From assembly GCA_014155875.1 (NCBI GenBank), contig JACEFZ010001371.1, positions 1 through 64,000 on the forward strand: 64,000 nt of DNA. Direction: 5' to 3'. This DNA comes from Cepaea nemoralis. Taxonomy: Eukaryota > Mollusca > Gastropoda > Stylommatophora > Helicidae. The notes beneath the pieces were generated by a model, which worked only from the letters and a program-made list of their open reading frames with translations, was not told the origin of the DNA and ran no database searches. Made by a program: the position numbers and the translations under genes. This document shows, piece after piece, positions 10,497 through 21,561 of this stretch (the first letter of the stretch is position 1; every line of letters starts with the position of its first letter).

Positions 10497-11915
10497 TTCT
10501 TCTTCAGCGTTCCGAGCCATTGAGGTTCTTTGCTGCAAATACAATCTGTCTCCATTCGTCTCTCTGGTGGACCTTCTCTTGCCAGTCGTTGATTCCAAGT
10601 GCTTGTAGGTCTGTATGTGTATTATCTCTCCACCGCCTTCTTGGTCTACCTCGGGGTCTACGGTCATTTATTTCCTGAGTGTAAGCCAGTTTTGTTTCCC
10701 TATTATCTTCCATTCTTTCTATATGCCCCAGCCATTGTAGTCTATTAGCCTTCATGATACCAGTGATTAGCGGGGACTTAAACAAATCATAAATGTCTTT
10801 GTTACTTCTTCTTTTCCACTCTCCACTTTGTGTATCCCTAATGGGTCCAAAGATGCGTCTTAAAATTTTGTTCTCAAAGGTTTGTAACAAGGCTTCGTCT
10901 CCTTTCGTTGTACTCGAGGTTTCAGAGCCATACAGCACAACTGGTCTGATCAGTGTTTTGTATATTGTGATTTTGGTGTTACGAGATAGCGCCTTTGATT
11001 TTAGTAGATGTTGTAATGCATAGTATATCTTATTTCCAGAGTTGATTCTAGTTTGTATTTCTTCCCTTATGATGTTGGAGCAGTTGAAGATTGTACCCAG
11101 GTATTTGTATGTTTCCGTTCTTTTAATGGTCATATTATCTATTTGTATGTGGCCAGAGTTTTTAGCCATTCCGTCTCTTGAAATTACTATATATTCTGTC
11201 TTATCTTGGTTGATAACCAGCCCCATCTGTTGGGCTTTTTCCTTTAAGTGAGTCAATATTTCTAATGTCTTTTGTTCACTTTGCCCTATAATATCTATAT
11301 CATCTGCATAACCAAGCAGCTTGGATGTTCCTCCAATATCACATTCCTCCTTTACCTTCCTTACAACTTTCTCTAGAGCCAGATTGAAGAGTAGCGGCGA
11401 TAGTGCATCACCCTGTTTCAAGCCAGATGTTATTTGGAAGGGGTCTGATTTCCTGCCTTTATATGTTACTATATTATAAGTATCTTCCATGCATAGTTTG
11501 GTCATGTTAATTAACTTCCTTGGTATTCCAAATTCCTGCATAACATTCCATAGACTATTCCTATGGACACTATCATAAGCCTTTTTAAAATCCACAAAAA
11601 TGTTATGGAGATCTCTTTTATATTCCCAATGTTTCTCGGCTATTTGTCGTAAGATAAATATCTGATCTATTGTTGATCTGTTTTGTCTAAAACCCGCCTG
11701 GTAGTCACCTAATATGTCTTCTGAATATGGTTTTAGTCTATTTAGTAATACTGCGGATAGTATCTTATAGCTTGTGGACAGTAGTGATATTCCTCTATAA
11801 TTTCCACATTGGAACTTGTCTCCTTTCTTAAAGATAGGTATCAATAATGACTCTTTCCAGTCATGGGGTAATTCTTCTGTCCTCCAGATTTTTATTATTA
11901 GTTCGTATAGCTAGG
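10497..11915 (-). mobile_element. RTE-like LINE insertion with 13-bp target duplication
   Basis: A 1,419-bp minus-strand element is flanked by TCCACGTGGACAC at 10,484-10,496 and 11,916-11,928. The stop codon of its frame is followed at once by AGAAGAAG, so the 3' untranslated region is almost absent and ends in a GAA repeat; a very short 3' end with a microsatellite tail is typical of the RTE clade. The 5' end is cut inside the reverse transcriptase, as expected from incomplete reverse transcription. The intact frame and clean duplication point to a recent insertion, younger than the CR1-A copy it splits. Confidence 0.88.
10504..11911 (-). CDS. RTE-like reverse transcriptase, 5'-truncated but open
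   Basis: The frame is open from the truncation point (first residues ELIIKIWRTEELPHDWKES) to a stop at 10,504; the first ATG at 11,844 is internal. Visible RT motifs in order are IPIFKKGD, NYRGISLLSTSYKILS, GDYQAGFRQNRSTIDQIF, FVDFKKAYDSVHR, GLKQGDALSPLLFNLALE and the catalytic YADDI (about 11,294-11,308). Then come KTEYIVISRDG, KYLGTIF and a C-terminal GRPRRRWRDN basic segment. The AP-type endonuclease expected upstream is missing, so this copy cannot mobilise alone. The reading frame shows no decay. Confidence 0.9.
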
Positions 11916-12559
11916 TCCACGTGGACACGTTACCTATAATTAATGTAAATGAACATAAAACATTAGGTCTTTTAATTGACAGACATTTAAACTGGAGCCC
12001 TCATGTTCACGCCCTTACCAAGAGAATAGCACAAAAAGTTTACCAACTTGCTAAAATTCAACACTTTTTGGATGAAAGCACACGTAAAATATTCTATGCA
12101 TCCTATATCCAATCACCTCTCGATTATTGTTCCACAGTCTGGGATGGCTGCCCTAAATCTAATATGAAACGATTGTGTTCACTTCAAAACAGCGCTATAC
12201 GTCTAGTTTCTAGCATAAAGCACGTTGAAAGTAATAAATTATACAGCCATCTAAGACTTCTTCCACTTCAAAAGCGCTTCCTTTTTAACAAAGCCAAATT
12301 AGTGAATAAAATTATATCTGAAAATACCCCAGAGTATCTTCTACCGTTAATTCAATCTAACGCAATGAACAGTAAGCGCTTAAATTTATTACAGCTTCCT
12401 AAGCCTAGATTGGACTTATACAAAACTTGTTTCGCATATTCTGGTGCTCACTTGTGGAATAGCCTTCCACCAGAACTGAAAACACCAATGAGTCCCTACA
12501 CATTCAACCGAGAACTCTTTCAATACTTACTTCATACCGACTATATGCCTCCATAAGTC
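11916..12559 (+). pseudogene. CR1-A ORF2 C-terminus, part 2 of copy A
   Basis: An open plus frame matches copy B residue by residue from EHKTLGLIIDRNL to the last residues YLxTDYxPP. Shared segments include KRIAQKVYQLAKI, FDYCSTVWDGC-like SPLDYCSTVWDGC, KRFLFNKAKL and PKPRLDLYKT. This is the thumb and C-terminal part downstream of the catalytic site. The frame has no stop, but its upstream half is separated by the RTE-like insertion and everything before the thumb is missing. Confidence 0.88.
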
Positions 12560-12599
12560 ACCTACTAGTATCATTTTTCCACTATCATTCTTCACTGTA

Positions 12600-13340
12600 T
12601 GTGTGTGAACGAGACAGTGGGTGAGAGAGTGAATGAGAAAGAGTGTGAGTGGAAGAATTAGTGAGAGTGAGAGAGTATGCATGCGCGTGTGCCTGAGTGA
12701 GTGTAAAAGTGAGTGAGTGTGTGGACATATGTGTGAGAGATTTAGTTAGAGAATGAGTGAATCTGAGAGAGTGGGTGTGTTGTGTGTCTGCCTGTCTGTG
12801 TGATAGAGTGTGAAAGTTAGTGAGTGAGTGTGAGTTAGAGAGTCATCGAGTAAATGAGTGAGTAAGGGAGCGTGAGTGAGTGAGAATTTGTGGGTGTGCG
12901 TGTATGTGCGCGAATGAGTGAGTGTGAGAGCGAGTGAGTGTGTAAAAGAGAGAGAGAACGTGGCTGAATGAGAGAGTGCATGAGAAAGTGTGATGTATGT
13001 GTGCATGTCTGGATGGGTGTATATGTGTGTACATGTGTGTATCTGTGCGTGACTCTGTGTATATGTCTGTACGTGTGTTAAGGTGTTCGTTCATGTGTTT
13101 ATATGCGTTTATATGCATGTGCGTGTATGGATGAGTGTGTGTGTGTGTGCTCGTGTATGTATTGTATATCTTTGTATGTGTAAGTGTGCATGCATGCAGT
13201 GTATGCGAGGGAGTGTATATTCGGGTGTTATGTGAGTACGTGTGAGTAAGTATATGGATGTGTGCAGGTGTGTGTATTGCGTGGGTATGATGTGTGTGGG
13301 TGTGTATATGTACATGTGTGAGAGAGAGAGAGAGAGAGTT
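12600..13340. repeat. GTGA/GA-rich degenerate simple repeat
   Basis: Plus-strand wording is GTGAGTGAGTGTGAGAGAG with many substitutions, grading after about 13,010 into GTGTATGTGTGTG-type repeats. C is scarce. All open frames here are compositional. The section lies directly after the copy A ORF2 stop. Confidence 0.85.
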
Positions 13341-14271
13341 GAGCGCACGCATGTCATCTAACATGCTGATCCATATGTTTTGTGTATTCTCATTTTTTTT
13401 TTCAAATTATCAATTTGATGCACTTGATTTTAACATGCATAAAATGAATTCATGTAAATTACTGTAAAGCAAGTGAGAGAGTTAGTGAGTGTAAGTGAGA
13501 GAGAGAGAGAGAGTGTGAATGAGTGTGAGAGTGTGTGTATGTAAAGAGAGAGAGAGTGAGAGAGAGAGAGAGAGTTGAGCCCACGCATGTCATGTAACAT
13601 GCTATTCCATATTAGTTATGTATTCTCATCTTTCATATTACGAGGTATCGTTTAATGCCACCTGATTGTCCTGTAACATGCCATTCCATATGTTTTTTTA
13701 TTCTCATCTTATCATTTTGTATGCCACTTGATTTTATCATGTATAATACAACATTACTGTGATGTGAGTGAGAGAGTTAGTGAGAGAGAGAGAGAGAGAG
13801 AGCGCGCAAGAGAGAGAGATAGAGGGAGAGAAAAAAAAAGAGAGTTGAATTGCATCACTAATTTTTACGCTACATAATGTATATGTACAATTTTTCCTCC
13901 ACTTCTTGCAATTGCGAGAATTATCACGACAATCGTCAGTGTCTCAATTGTGTGTAAAGTGTGGGAGTTTGTTCTTATTAGTTTCAGTTATCATGTGAGG
14001 CATCATGTATTTGTCTAGATGTGAGGATGTATGTATGGGTGTGTATGTGAGGGATATGTGTGTGTGTGTGTGTGGGGAGGGGGGAATGTGTGTGTGCCTG
14101 TGTAAGAGAGAGAGAGAGAGAGAGAGAATTCAGTGCTCGCATGTCCTGTAACATGCCATTCCATATTTTTTTGTATATTTTCATCTTTCACATTATCATT
14201 TTGTATGTATGACACTTGATTTTATCATGTATAATATAACATTACTGTAATATGAGTGAGAGCGTTAGTGA

Positions 14272-14356
<85 letters not shown>

Positions 14357-14490
14357 GAATTGCATCACTAATTTTTAAGTTACAAAATGTATATGTACAA
14401 TTTTTCTCCATTTTCTTTACAATTTTACGACAATGCTCACGACAATCGTCACTGTATGTGTGTGTAAAGTGTGGGAGTTTGATCATAATA
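13341..14490. repeat. Composite duplicated block with (GA)n
   Basis: Short unique pieces alternate with (GA)n tracts and recur in order. One piece, containing CATGTCNTGTAACATGC and CACTTGATTTTATCATGTAT, appears near 13,350, 13,580 and 14,140. Another, containing GAGTTGAATTGCATCACTAA and CACGACAATCGTCA, appears near 13,843 and 14,352. The second full unit is offset about 510 bp from the first. The longest GA tract is 14,274-14,355. The pattern suggests segmental slippage anchored on the GA tracts. Confidence 0.75.
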
Positions 14491-16140
14491 GTAGATTGGG
14501 GGGATCGGGGGATGTGTGTGTGGGTGGATTCGTGATGTGTGTGGGTGGGCTCAGGATGTGTGGGTGGATGGGGTGGGTTTGTGTGCGAGATGTATGGGTG
14601 TATGGGGAGATGTGTTTTGGGTGGGGATGTGTGTTTGTCTAGGTGGTTGTGGGTGAGTGGGTGGAGGAGTTATGTTGGTGGATGATTGATGGTGGGTTAT
14701 GGGATGGGTGGGGGTATATGTGTGGGTGGGGAGATATGTGGTGGGTGGCAGATGTGTGCAGGTGGGGGTGGTTGTGGGTTTGGGGATGTGTGTGTGGGTG
14801 AGGGATGTGTATGGGTGTGGGATGTTTGGGAGGATGGGTGGGGAGTGTGTGTGGGTGAGAGATGTGTGTGGGTTGGGGGAGGGTGCGTGATGGGTGTGGG
14901 TGATGGATTTGGAGATGTGTGTGTGGGGGGATATGTCTGGCTGGGTGGGGGTGTGTGTGGCTGGATGGAGGATGTATGTGTGGGTAGTGATGGTGATTGT
15001 AGTTGGGGGATGTGTGGATGGGTAAGAGATGTGTGGATAGATGTGTTTGTTGGGTGAGGGATGTGTCTTTGGGATGTGTGTGGGTGTGGTATTGTGTGGG
15101 AGGGGAGCTGGGTGTGGATAAATGATGTTTGTGTGGGTGGGTGCAGGTGTGGTTGGGTTTGTGGGTGGGTGAAGGATGTGTGTGAGGGTGGGGGATGGGT
15201 GGTTGGGATGTGTGAGTGTGGGTGGGTAGATAGGAGATGTATGTGTTGATGAGTGGGTAAGGGATGTGTGGGTGTTAGTGGTTGAGGGATAAGCACGTGT
15301 GTCTAGGGATGTGTGAGGGGATGAATGTATGGGTTGTGTGTGCGTGGATGGGAGGTGTGTGTTTGTGAATGGGGAATGTGTTGGTGGGTGGGGATGTGTG
15401 TGAGGGATGTTTGTATGGGTGGGGAGATTGTGCGTGGATGGGGATGTGTGTGTATATGGGTAGGGGTGTGTGGTTAAGGGATGTGTGGCTGGGGGAATGG
15501 GTGGATGGAGGATGTGTGGTTGGGTGGAGGATGTGTGGTTGGTAGAGGATGTGTGGGTGGGTGATTGTATATGAGTAAGGGTGTGTAGCTAAGGGATGTT
15601 GCTTGGGGGATGGGTGGGTAGAGGATGTGTGGGTGGGTAGAGGATATGTGGGTGGGTGAGTGTGTAGCAGGTTAGGAGATGGTGGGGGATGTTTGCAGGT
15701 GTGGGCTCGGGATCTGTGAGTGGGCTGGGAGAGATGGGAGATTATGTGGGTGAGTGCGGAATTTGTGTGTGGGTAGGTGCGGATTATATGTGAGTTGACG
15801 GGGAGATGTGTGTGTGGCTGAGAAATATGTGTTTGGTTGAGTGGTTGGAGGTGTGTGGGTGGAGGAGGATATTGGATGAGTGATTGTTGGTGGGAAATGG
15901 GACGGGTAGAGGATATGTGAGTGGGTGGGGAGATTTGTGTAGGTGGGGGATGTTTGGGTTATTGAATGCATGTGTGCTTGGGATGTGGGTGGATGGGATG
16001 TGTGGTGGGTGAGAGGTGTGTGTGGGCGGGGAGATGTGTAGGTGTAGGGATGTGGTGGATGGGTGGGGGAATGTATTGTGTGTGTGGTTGGGTGGGGGAG
16101 TTGGAGTGAATGGGGGATGTGTGGGTGGGTGGTGGATATG
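14491..16140. repeat. G- and T-rich minisatellite with extreme strand skew
   Basis: About 1.65 kb of degenerate repeats of the form GATGTGTGTGGGTGGGGG have very few C and few A on plus. The last 480 bp (15,655-16,140) parallel 9,642-10,030 in copy C. Runs of G separated by T or TGT could form G-quadruplexes on plus. All long frames on either strand (Gly/Val/Trp-rich or Pro/Thr/His-rich) are compositional. Confidence 0.85.
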
Positions 16141-16320
16141 TCTCATAACATAGTAATATGCATTTTTTATGTTTACAAAATTCACGTGACAATGTTTTTT
16201 TCCTATGCACTGTTGATGAAAGAAAGATGAGTGATTGGAAGGGCCGAATGTAAGACGGGCCTGCGTGCCCAATTTGTTACCCTTTGAAAATAAAGTCCGT
16301 TCGTTCGTTCGTTCGTTCTC

Positions 16321-17145
16321 TTTGTTAATCATAGCGTTAGAAGGGCAAGCGTACATATTGGTATCACCGACACCATGAACAACCAACAAATCACAGGGTC
16401 TCAACTACTGGCACTCTTGAAAGGATTACGTCACACTTTTCCTAACTCATCCATTTTCTTCTCCTCCATCATATCACCAAGTTATGGACAACAGCCCCGT
16501 CTAGCTGACATAAATAACAACATTTTGCAGAAGTTCTGTTCTCAAAACATGATACAATTCATCAACAACACAGCATCATTCACTTCACATTCTGGTGCAC
16601 CAAAAAAGAGTCTTTATAAGGATCAAATACATTTGTCTACATTGGGCACCAGTTTTCTCGCCAAGAATATCAAATATCCTGAACGGACATACCATACATC
16701 CAATACGGGATCGCGCCGGACACTTTTAGCTACTCCTGAAACTCAAGCCAGACGACATACTCCCGTCACATCAAGTACCAATAGGACAGAAGTTTGCAGA
16801 CCACTCATAACCACTGCACCTGAAATCCAAGCCAGACGGGACGCTACCACTACACCAAGTCCGTTAAATACTTTCACACAGGAGGGTAATAATTACGAAG
16901 ATATTTTTCCTATTCTCCCCAGAAAGGAACCAACTCTCAGCAACAACGATGTGCCACCACAACCTCCTGTTAGCCACCAACCAGAGGCTCTAGTTGGTAG
17001 TTATTACATACCCATGAGACATCACCAGTACCCAGTTCATTGTAACCCAGAATGGTTGCACCTCACACGGTATAGCCCAGCTACACTTCGTCAAGCACTT
17101 ATAATGTCGCTATACCAACAACCAACACATCCTGGTATTTACTAG
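16321..17145 (+). CDS. CR1-A ORF1, C-terminal part with SGNH/esterase-like domain
   Basis: The frame is open from the truncation point (FVNHSVRRASVHIGITDT) through an internal ATG at 16,375 to a stop at 17,143-17,145, 274 codons. Early residues match the block III region of SGNH hydrolases: VHIGITDT in place of the usual GTND, then FPNSSIFFSSIISP. KDQIHLSTLG fits the block V D-x-x-H. An esterase domain in ORF1 is known from CR1-group LINEs and is thought to help RNP or membrane interaction. The rest (residues about 120-274) is low-complexity, Pro/Thr-rich, and resembles nothing specific. Block I with the catalytic Ser lies in the lost 5' part. Confidence 0.65.
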   Translation, partial: FVNHSVRRASVHIGITDTMNNQQITGSQLLALLKGLRHTFPNSSIFFSSIISPSYGQQPRLADINNNILQKFCSQNMIQFINNTASFTSHSGAPKKSLYKDQIHLSTLGTSFLAKNIKYPERTYHTSNTGSRRTLLATPETQARRHTPVTSSTNRTEVCRPLITTAPEIQARRDATTTPSPLNTFTQEGNNYEDIFPILPRKEPTLSNNDVPPQPPVSHQPEALVGSYYIPMRHHQYPVHCNPEWLHLTRYSPATLRQALIMSLYQQPTHPGIY

Positions 17146-17714
17146 CAACTTAGCACAAAGCTACACCGGATCTCGGTACAAGAAAGAGCCTCTCCTTGAA
17201 CGTTTATCTGCATATTTGGTTACTACTTGGTCTAGTAACGTATTAGGTTATAAGCAACTACAAACATTGACTTGTTTTGACTTTATATTAATGGATAGTA
17301 CTTAGCTTATAGCTTTTATAATACTTTTCATTGTGTTTTTACTGTGAGTGAGGGGGTCTTCACTGTTCTTCCTTCTGCTTACTGTTTAACGTTTTATTTC
17401 CCGTGTGGGATACTCCGCTTTAAACAGAAACATTGACTTGTATGGTCATTTATTAATTCTTTTGGATAACAGTTGGTTACTTAGCTTGTGAAGTAGTTTT
17501 TTTTCAGGTTAATTATTTGTTGTATGTTCTTTAATTCGTTTTGTTCCGTGTTTGCATTATATTCGTTGGTCTAATTAGTTATGTCGTTATAATATTGTCA
17601 TTTACATATCTATTTGTATTACTGATATTTTGTAAGTTAATGTAATTGTGATTTTTTTTTTTTTTTTTATGATCTTGTATTTTTGCTTAACTTTGACTAA
17701 TTTACACTTTCTTC

Positions 17715-20552
17715 ATGGATGAAATGTCTGAGAAGTGGCAACACTGGCTCAATAAGTCAGGAATACGCCTTGGACACTTAAACATTTGCAGCTTATTTAA
17801 CAAGCTACCAGAGTTATCTTCTATTTTTAATCAAAATTTTCATTTATTCGGCCTTAGTGAAAGTAGACTTAATGATAACATTTCAGATGAGGACATATCT
17901 ATTAAAGGGTACAAAGTTTTTAGAAGGGATCCCTGTAGGAAACAAGAGACAGGCATAGTAACCTATGTTTCTAATTTACTAAATGCTCACCGTAGGCTAG
18001 ACTTTGAAACTTGCGAAATAGAATGTATGTGGTTAGAGCTAAAACTTCAAAACCGCACACCCCTGATAATTGGCTACCTCTATCGAAATCCCAGTGCTGG
18101 ACACGTCTGGTACGAAAACTTCACTACCATGATGGATGTGGTTTTCGCTTCCGGGAATGAAAATTATACTACTCGGAGACTTTAACATTGACACCAACAA
18201 ATCCAACATAATATGGGGAAATATAATTGCATCATACAATTTCCAACAAATAGTACAACAGGCTACTAGAGTAACAAAGTCATCTTCAACAGTCATAGAT
18301 CACATTTATGTAACTTGCTCAGACAACATCATAAAATGCGCTGTACCCAATTGTGCAATGAGCGATCACTACCCAATATGCTGCACGTGGTCTAAACAAG
18401 GAATTAAAACTCCTAAACATAAACACATAAGTGTAAAATATAGAAGTTACAAACATTTCAACCAAAACGCATTTTTACAGGACTTGCTCAGTTCACCTCT
18501 AGACAATGTTTGTCAGCTTCCTGACCCGGATGATGCTCTGGAATTCTGGATGAAAACATTTATTGATGTTTTTGATAGACATGTGCCAATCAAGGAAGTT
18601 CGAGTAAAACACCACGTCAAGCCACCTTGGATCACCCAGGAAATACTTCAAATTATGAGAGACAGAGATAAAGAACATAAAAAGCGGGATCTCAGCGCAT
18701 ACCGTACTCTTAGAAACAAAGTTCAATATACCATACGACGGGAAAAGAAAAATTACTTTAAGAACTTAGTAATGGATAAAACAAATAGTAAGGATATATG
18801 GAAGGCAATTAACACCTTGACAAACAAGTGTAACTTCCGAAATTCTTTACCATCAAATCATATTACATGCGACCAATTCAGTAATTTTTTTTTCAAACTG
18901 ACATAGACCAGTTGAAGGCTTCAATACCTAATTCTCCTTGCAACTTATCTTTACTGTCATTGTTTTGTGAGAATAGATGCTCCGGCTATATTCTTTCCGA
19001 CATACCGCTAATGACAATCACTGAGGTATTCACTTACCTCAGTAACCTAAAAAACACAACCTCATCTGGGTTAGATGGAATCAGCAACCAGATTCTCCGT
19101 TGTGCTGCGCCAGTGATCTGTATATCACTAACCTATGTATATAATCAGTGTCTCACCGAAGGCCACTTTCCATCAGCTCTCAAAATCGCTAAAGTGTACC
19201 CTCTTCTTAAATCTGGTTCATTTGACAATGATCTCCCGAACAATTACAGACCCATTTCCTTACTATCATCACTATCTAAGCCACTAGAAAAACACATTCA
19301 TAAAGTAACATTACAGTATTTAGTTCGTAACAAGCTTATTGTTGACAACCAATCAGGATTTCGACCAACATAGTCTTGCCATACGGCCCTAACAAACATG
19401 ATAGAAAATTGGCACCAGAATATAAACAACAACAGTCTATGTGGAACTGTGTTTATTGATTTCAAGAAAGCATTTGATATGATAGACCATGTTATTTTAA
19501 TTAAAAAACTTCAGACAATGAAAATTGGCCCTAATGTAGTCACTCTAATATCATCTTTTCTATCAAACAGAAAGCAAGTAGTATCACATAATAAATGTCT
19601 GTCTCATACCACTACCTTCAATATTGGAGTACCGCAAGGCTCTATTCTTGGCCCTCTATTGTTTGCCATATATATTAACGATCTACCTTTACATCTTTCG
19701 TCGTCCTGCGATCTATTTGCAGACGACTGTACAGTGTACACAAATGCTGAAAACTGTATTTTATTGGAGTCGTCTTTACAACAAGAATTAAATAATGTAG
19801 TTAGGTGGAGCTATTCAAACCGTATGCAAATTAACATCACTAAAACAAAATCAATGTTACTAACAACCAGACAAAGACTTCAAACTCTAAGCTCACACAC
19901 ATCACTTCAACTTCACATCGATAACATGCCAGTAGAAAGTGTAATTGAGCACAAAACATTAGGCTTAATCATTGATAGAAACCTAACCTTTAATTCCCAC
20001 GTTCAAGCGCTTATTAAACAAACAGCGAAAAAAGTCTACCAACTCGCCAAAATTAAAAACTTCCTTGATGAGGACACAAGGAAACTATTCTATACTTCTC
20101 ATATACAGACCCACTTTGACTACTGCTCTACAATCTGGGACGGTTGTTCTAATTCAAACACCAAGCGACTTTACTCACTCCAGAAACGGGCCATGAGTCT
20201 AATTTATAACAAACATTTATCTGACAATCCTAGCCTGTATAAACGCCTTCAGTTACTACCACTCCGCAAACGCCTGCTTTTCAATAAAGCTAAACTAATT
20301 CACAAAATCCTGCATCGGAATGCCCCAAATTACCTTTGGCCATTGTTTAAATATAATGCTAGACACAGTAAACGTTTAAATATATTACACATTCCGAAGC
20401 CTAGGATTGACTTATACAAAACAAGCTTAACGTACTCTGCAGCTCAGCTGTGGAACAATCTTCCACAAGAAATCAAAGACATCACCAATCCCTATTCATA
20501 TAATCGCAAATTACTCGAACACTATCTCAGTACGGATTATCTTCCCCCTTAA
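17715..20552 (+). pseudogene. CR1-A ORF2 endonuclease-reverse transcriptase, disrupted
   Basis: From an ATG at 17,715 the endonuclease shows LGHLNICSLFNK, FGLSESRL and IIGYLYRNP. A frameshift near 18,150 moves to the next frame for LLGDFNID (about 18,169-18,192) and the catalytic-His SDHYPI (about 18,361-18,378). A second frameshift in a T run near 18,886-18,894 restores the first frame for RT: SGLDGISNQIL, NYRPISLLSS, a TAG stop at 19,371-19,373, then FIDFKKAFDMIDH, GVPQGSILGPLLF and catalytic FADDC (about 19,716-19,730). The thumb continues to YLPP and a stop. About 945 codons is normal for a CR1-type ORF2. Two compensating frameshifts and one stop make it inactive; an assembly indel in the T run is possible. 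Confidence 0.88.
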
Positions 20553-20789
20553 TAATAGAGATAATAATAATAATAACAAAACCCTAGTATAACAGCCAGT
20601 CCCCTTTTGGTAGGCCAGTATATTCCACATGGCTAATAACAAGTGTCAGACCATTATCTAATTTTACTGTGTCGTGTAGTTTTGATGTTCGCATTTTGCC
20701 CATGCCTTTATAATGCATATCTTTTATATTGTTGCTGTTCTCTGTTAGCCTTGAATGATGTGTGAATGAAATAATGTATGAAAGAGAGT

Positions 20790-20875
20790 GATAGAAGGGC
20801 AGAATGTTAGACGGGCCTGCGTGCCCATATCTTAACCCTTTGAAAATAAAGTTTGTTCGTTCGTTCGTTCGTTCA
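20790..20875 (+). terminator. CR1-A 3' core, polyadenylation signal and GTTC tail
   Basis: The 3' ends of copies A, B and C share AGACGGGCCTGCGTGCCC, a short spacer, CCTTTGAAAATAAAGT and then GTTC repeats. Here AATAAA is at 20,845-20,850 and the tail runs from about 20,854 to 20,875. In LINEs this end is what the reverse transcriptase binds to start copying. The conserved GGGC..GCCC part (GGGCCTGCGTGCCC) can form a short hairpin. Confidence 0.7.
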
Positions 20876-21368
20876 TTCTCTCTCCCTCTCTATCTCTCTC
20901 TCCCTCTCTCTCTCTTCCTTTCTCTCTCTCCCTCTCTCTCTCTCTTCCTCTCTCTCTCTCCCTCTCTCTCTCCCTCTCTCTCCTTCTCCCTCTCTCCCTC
21001 TCTACCTCTCTCTCGCTCTCTCTCCTTCTCCCTCTCCCTCTCCCTCTCTCTCTCCCTCTCTCTCTCCCTCTCTCTCGCTCTCGCTCTCTCTCCTTCTCTC
21101 CCTCTCTCCCTCTCCCTCTCTCGCTCTCTCTCTCCTTCTCCCTCTCCCTCTCTCCCTCTCCCTCTCTCTCTCCCTTTCTCCCTCTCTCTCTCCCTTTCTC
21201 CCTCTCTCTCTCCCTCTCTCCCTCTCCCTCTCTCTCTCTCCCTCCCTCTCTCTCTCCCTCTCTCTCCCTCTCTCCTCTCTCTCTCTCCCTCCCTCCTCTC
21301 TCTCCCTCTCTCTCTCCCTCCTCTCCCTCTCTCTCTCCCTCTCTCTCTCCCTCTCTCTCTCTCTCTCG
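20876..21368. repeat. 490-bp CT-rich polypyrimidine tract
   Basis: A near-pure pyrimidine tract on plus, mostly CTCTCTCTCCCTCTCTC wording with TTC interruptions and only a few purines. It starts directly at the GTTC tail of copy B. Mirror symmetry makes triplex (H-DNA) formation plausible. Leu/Ser/Pro-rich or Arg/Glu-rich frames here are compositional. Confidence 0.92.
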
Positions 21369-21561
21369 TGTCTCTTTACTACGCTGTCTTACATATGCTC
21401 GGATATACACACAGCAGCATCTAGGTCACGTTGATGTCACTCTGATACACGAACAAACACACTTCTACAGCCAGCCGAGACACACTCGCTCTCTGTCTGG
21501 CACTAGGTCACTGACCACTGTAGACGGTACAATTGGTGGACATCTGTCTTTACTGTTATTG

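Larger units (their letters stand above)
10394..16318 (+). mobile_element. CR1-A LINE copy A, 5'-truncated and interrupted
   Basis: Copy A begins inside the ORF2 reverse transcriptase (10,394-10,496), is interrupted by an RTE-like insertion (10,497-11,915), resumes at 11,916 and reaches the ORF2 stop near 12,556. What follows is about 3.7 kb of GA- and GT-rich repeats before the family's 3' core (about 16,238-16,272), AATAAA at 16,289-16,294 and a GTTC tail. Copy B needs only about 320 bp from stop to tail. Either the copy A 3' untranslated region swelled by repeat growth, or the tail belongs to another insertion; copy C, which shares the GT-rich section, supports the first reading. Confidence 0.65.
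16319..20875 (+). mobile_element. CR1-A LINE copy B, near full-length
   Basis: The most complete member of the family. It is 5'-truncated inside ORF1, then has an AT-rich inter-ORF gap (17,146-17,714, with an 18-T run near 17,652), ORF2 with endonuclease and reverse transcriptase, a 3' untranslated region of about 240 bp, the 3' core near 20,795-20,826, AATAAA at 20,845-20,850 and a GTTC tail. Its truncated 5' end abuts the GTTC tail of copy A with no spacer. An FADD catalytic box, an SGNH-like ORF1 domain and a short microsatellite tail fit the CR1 group. Confidence 0.85.

Noticed and set aside
14433..15971. Gly/Val/Trp-rich plus frames and Pro/Thr/His-rich minus frames
   Set aside because: They are products of the G+T-rich minisatellite with extreme base skew.
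20804..21434. Long Leu/Ser/Pro- or Arg/Glu-rich frames on both strands
   Set aside because: They are translations of the CT-rich tract.
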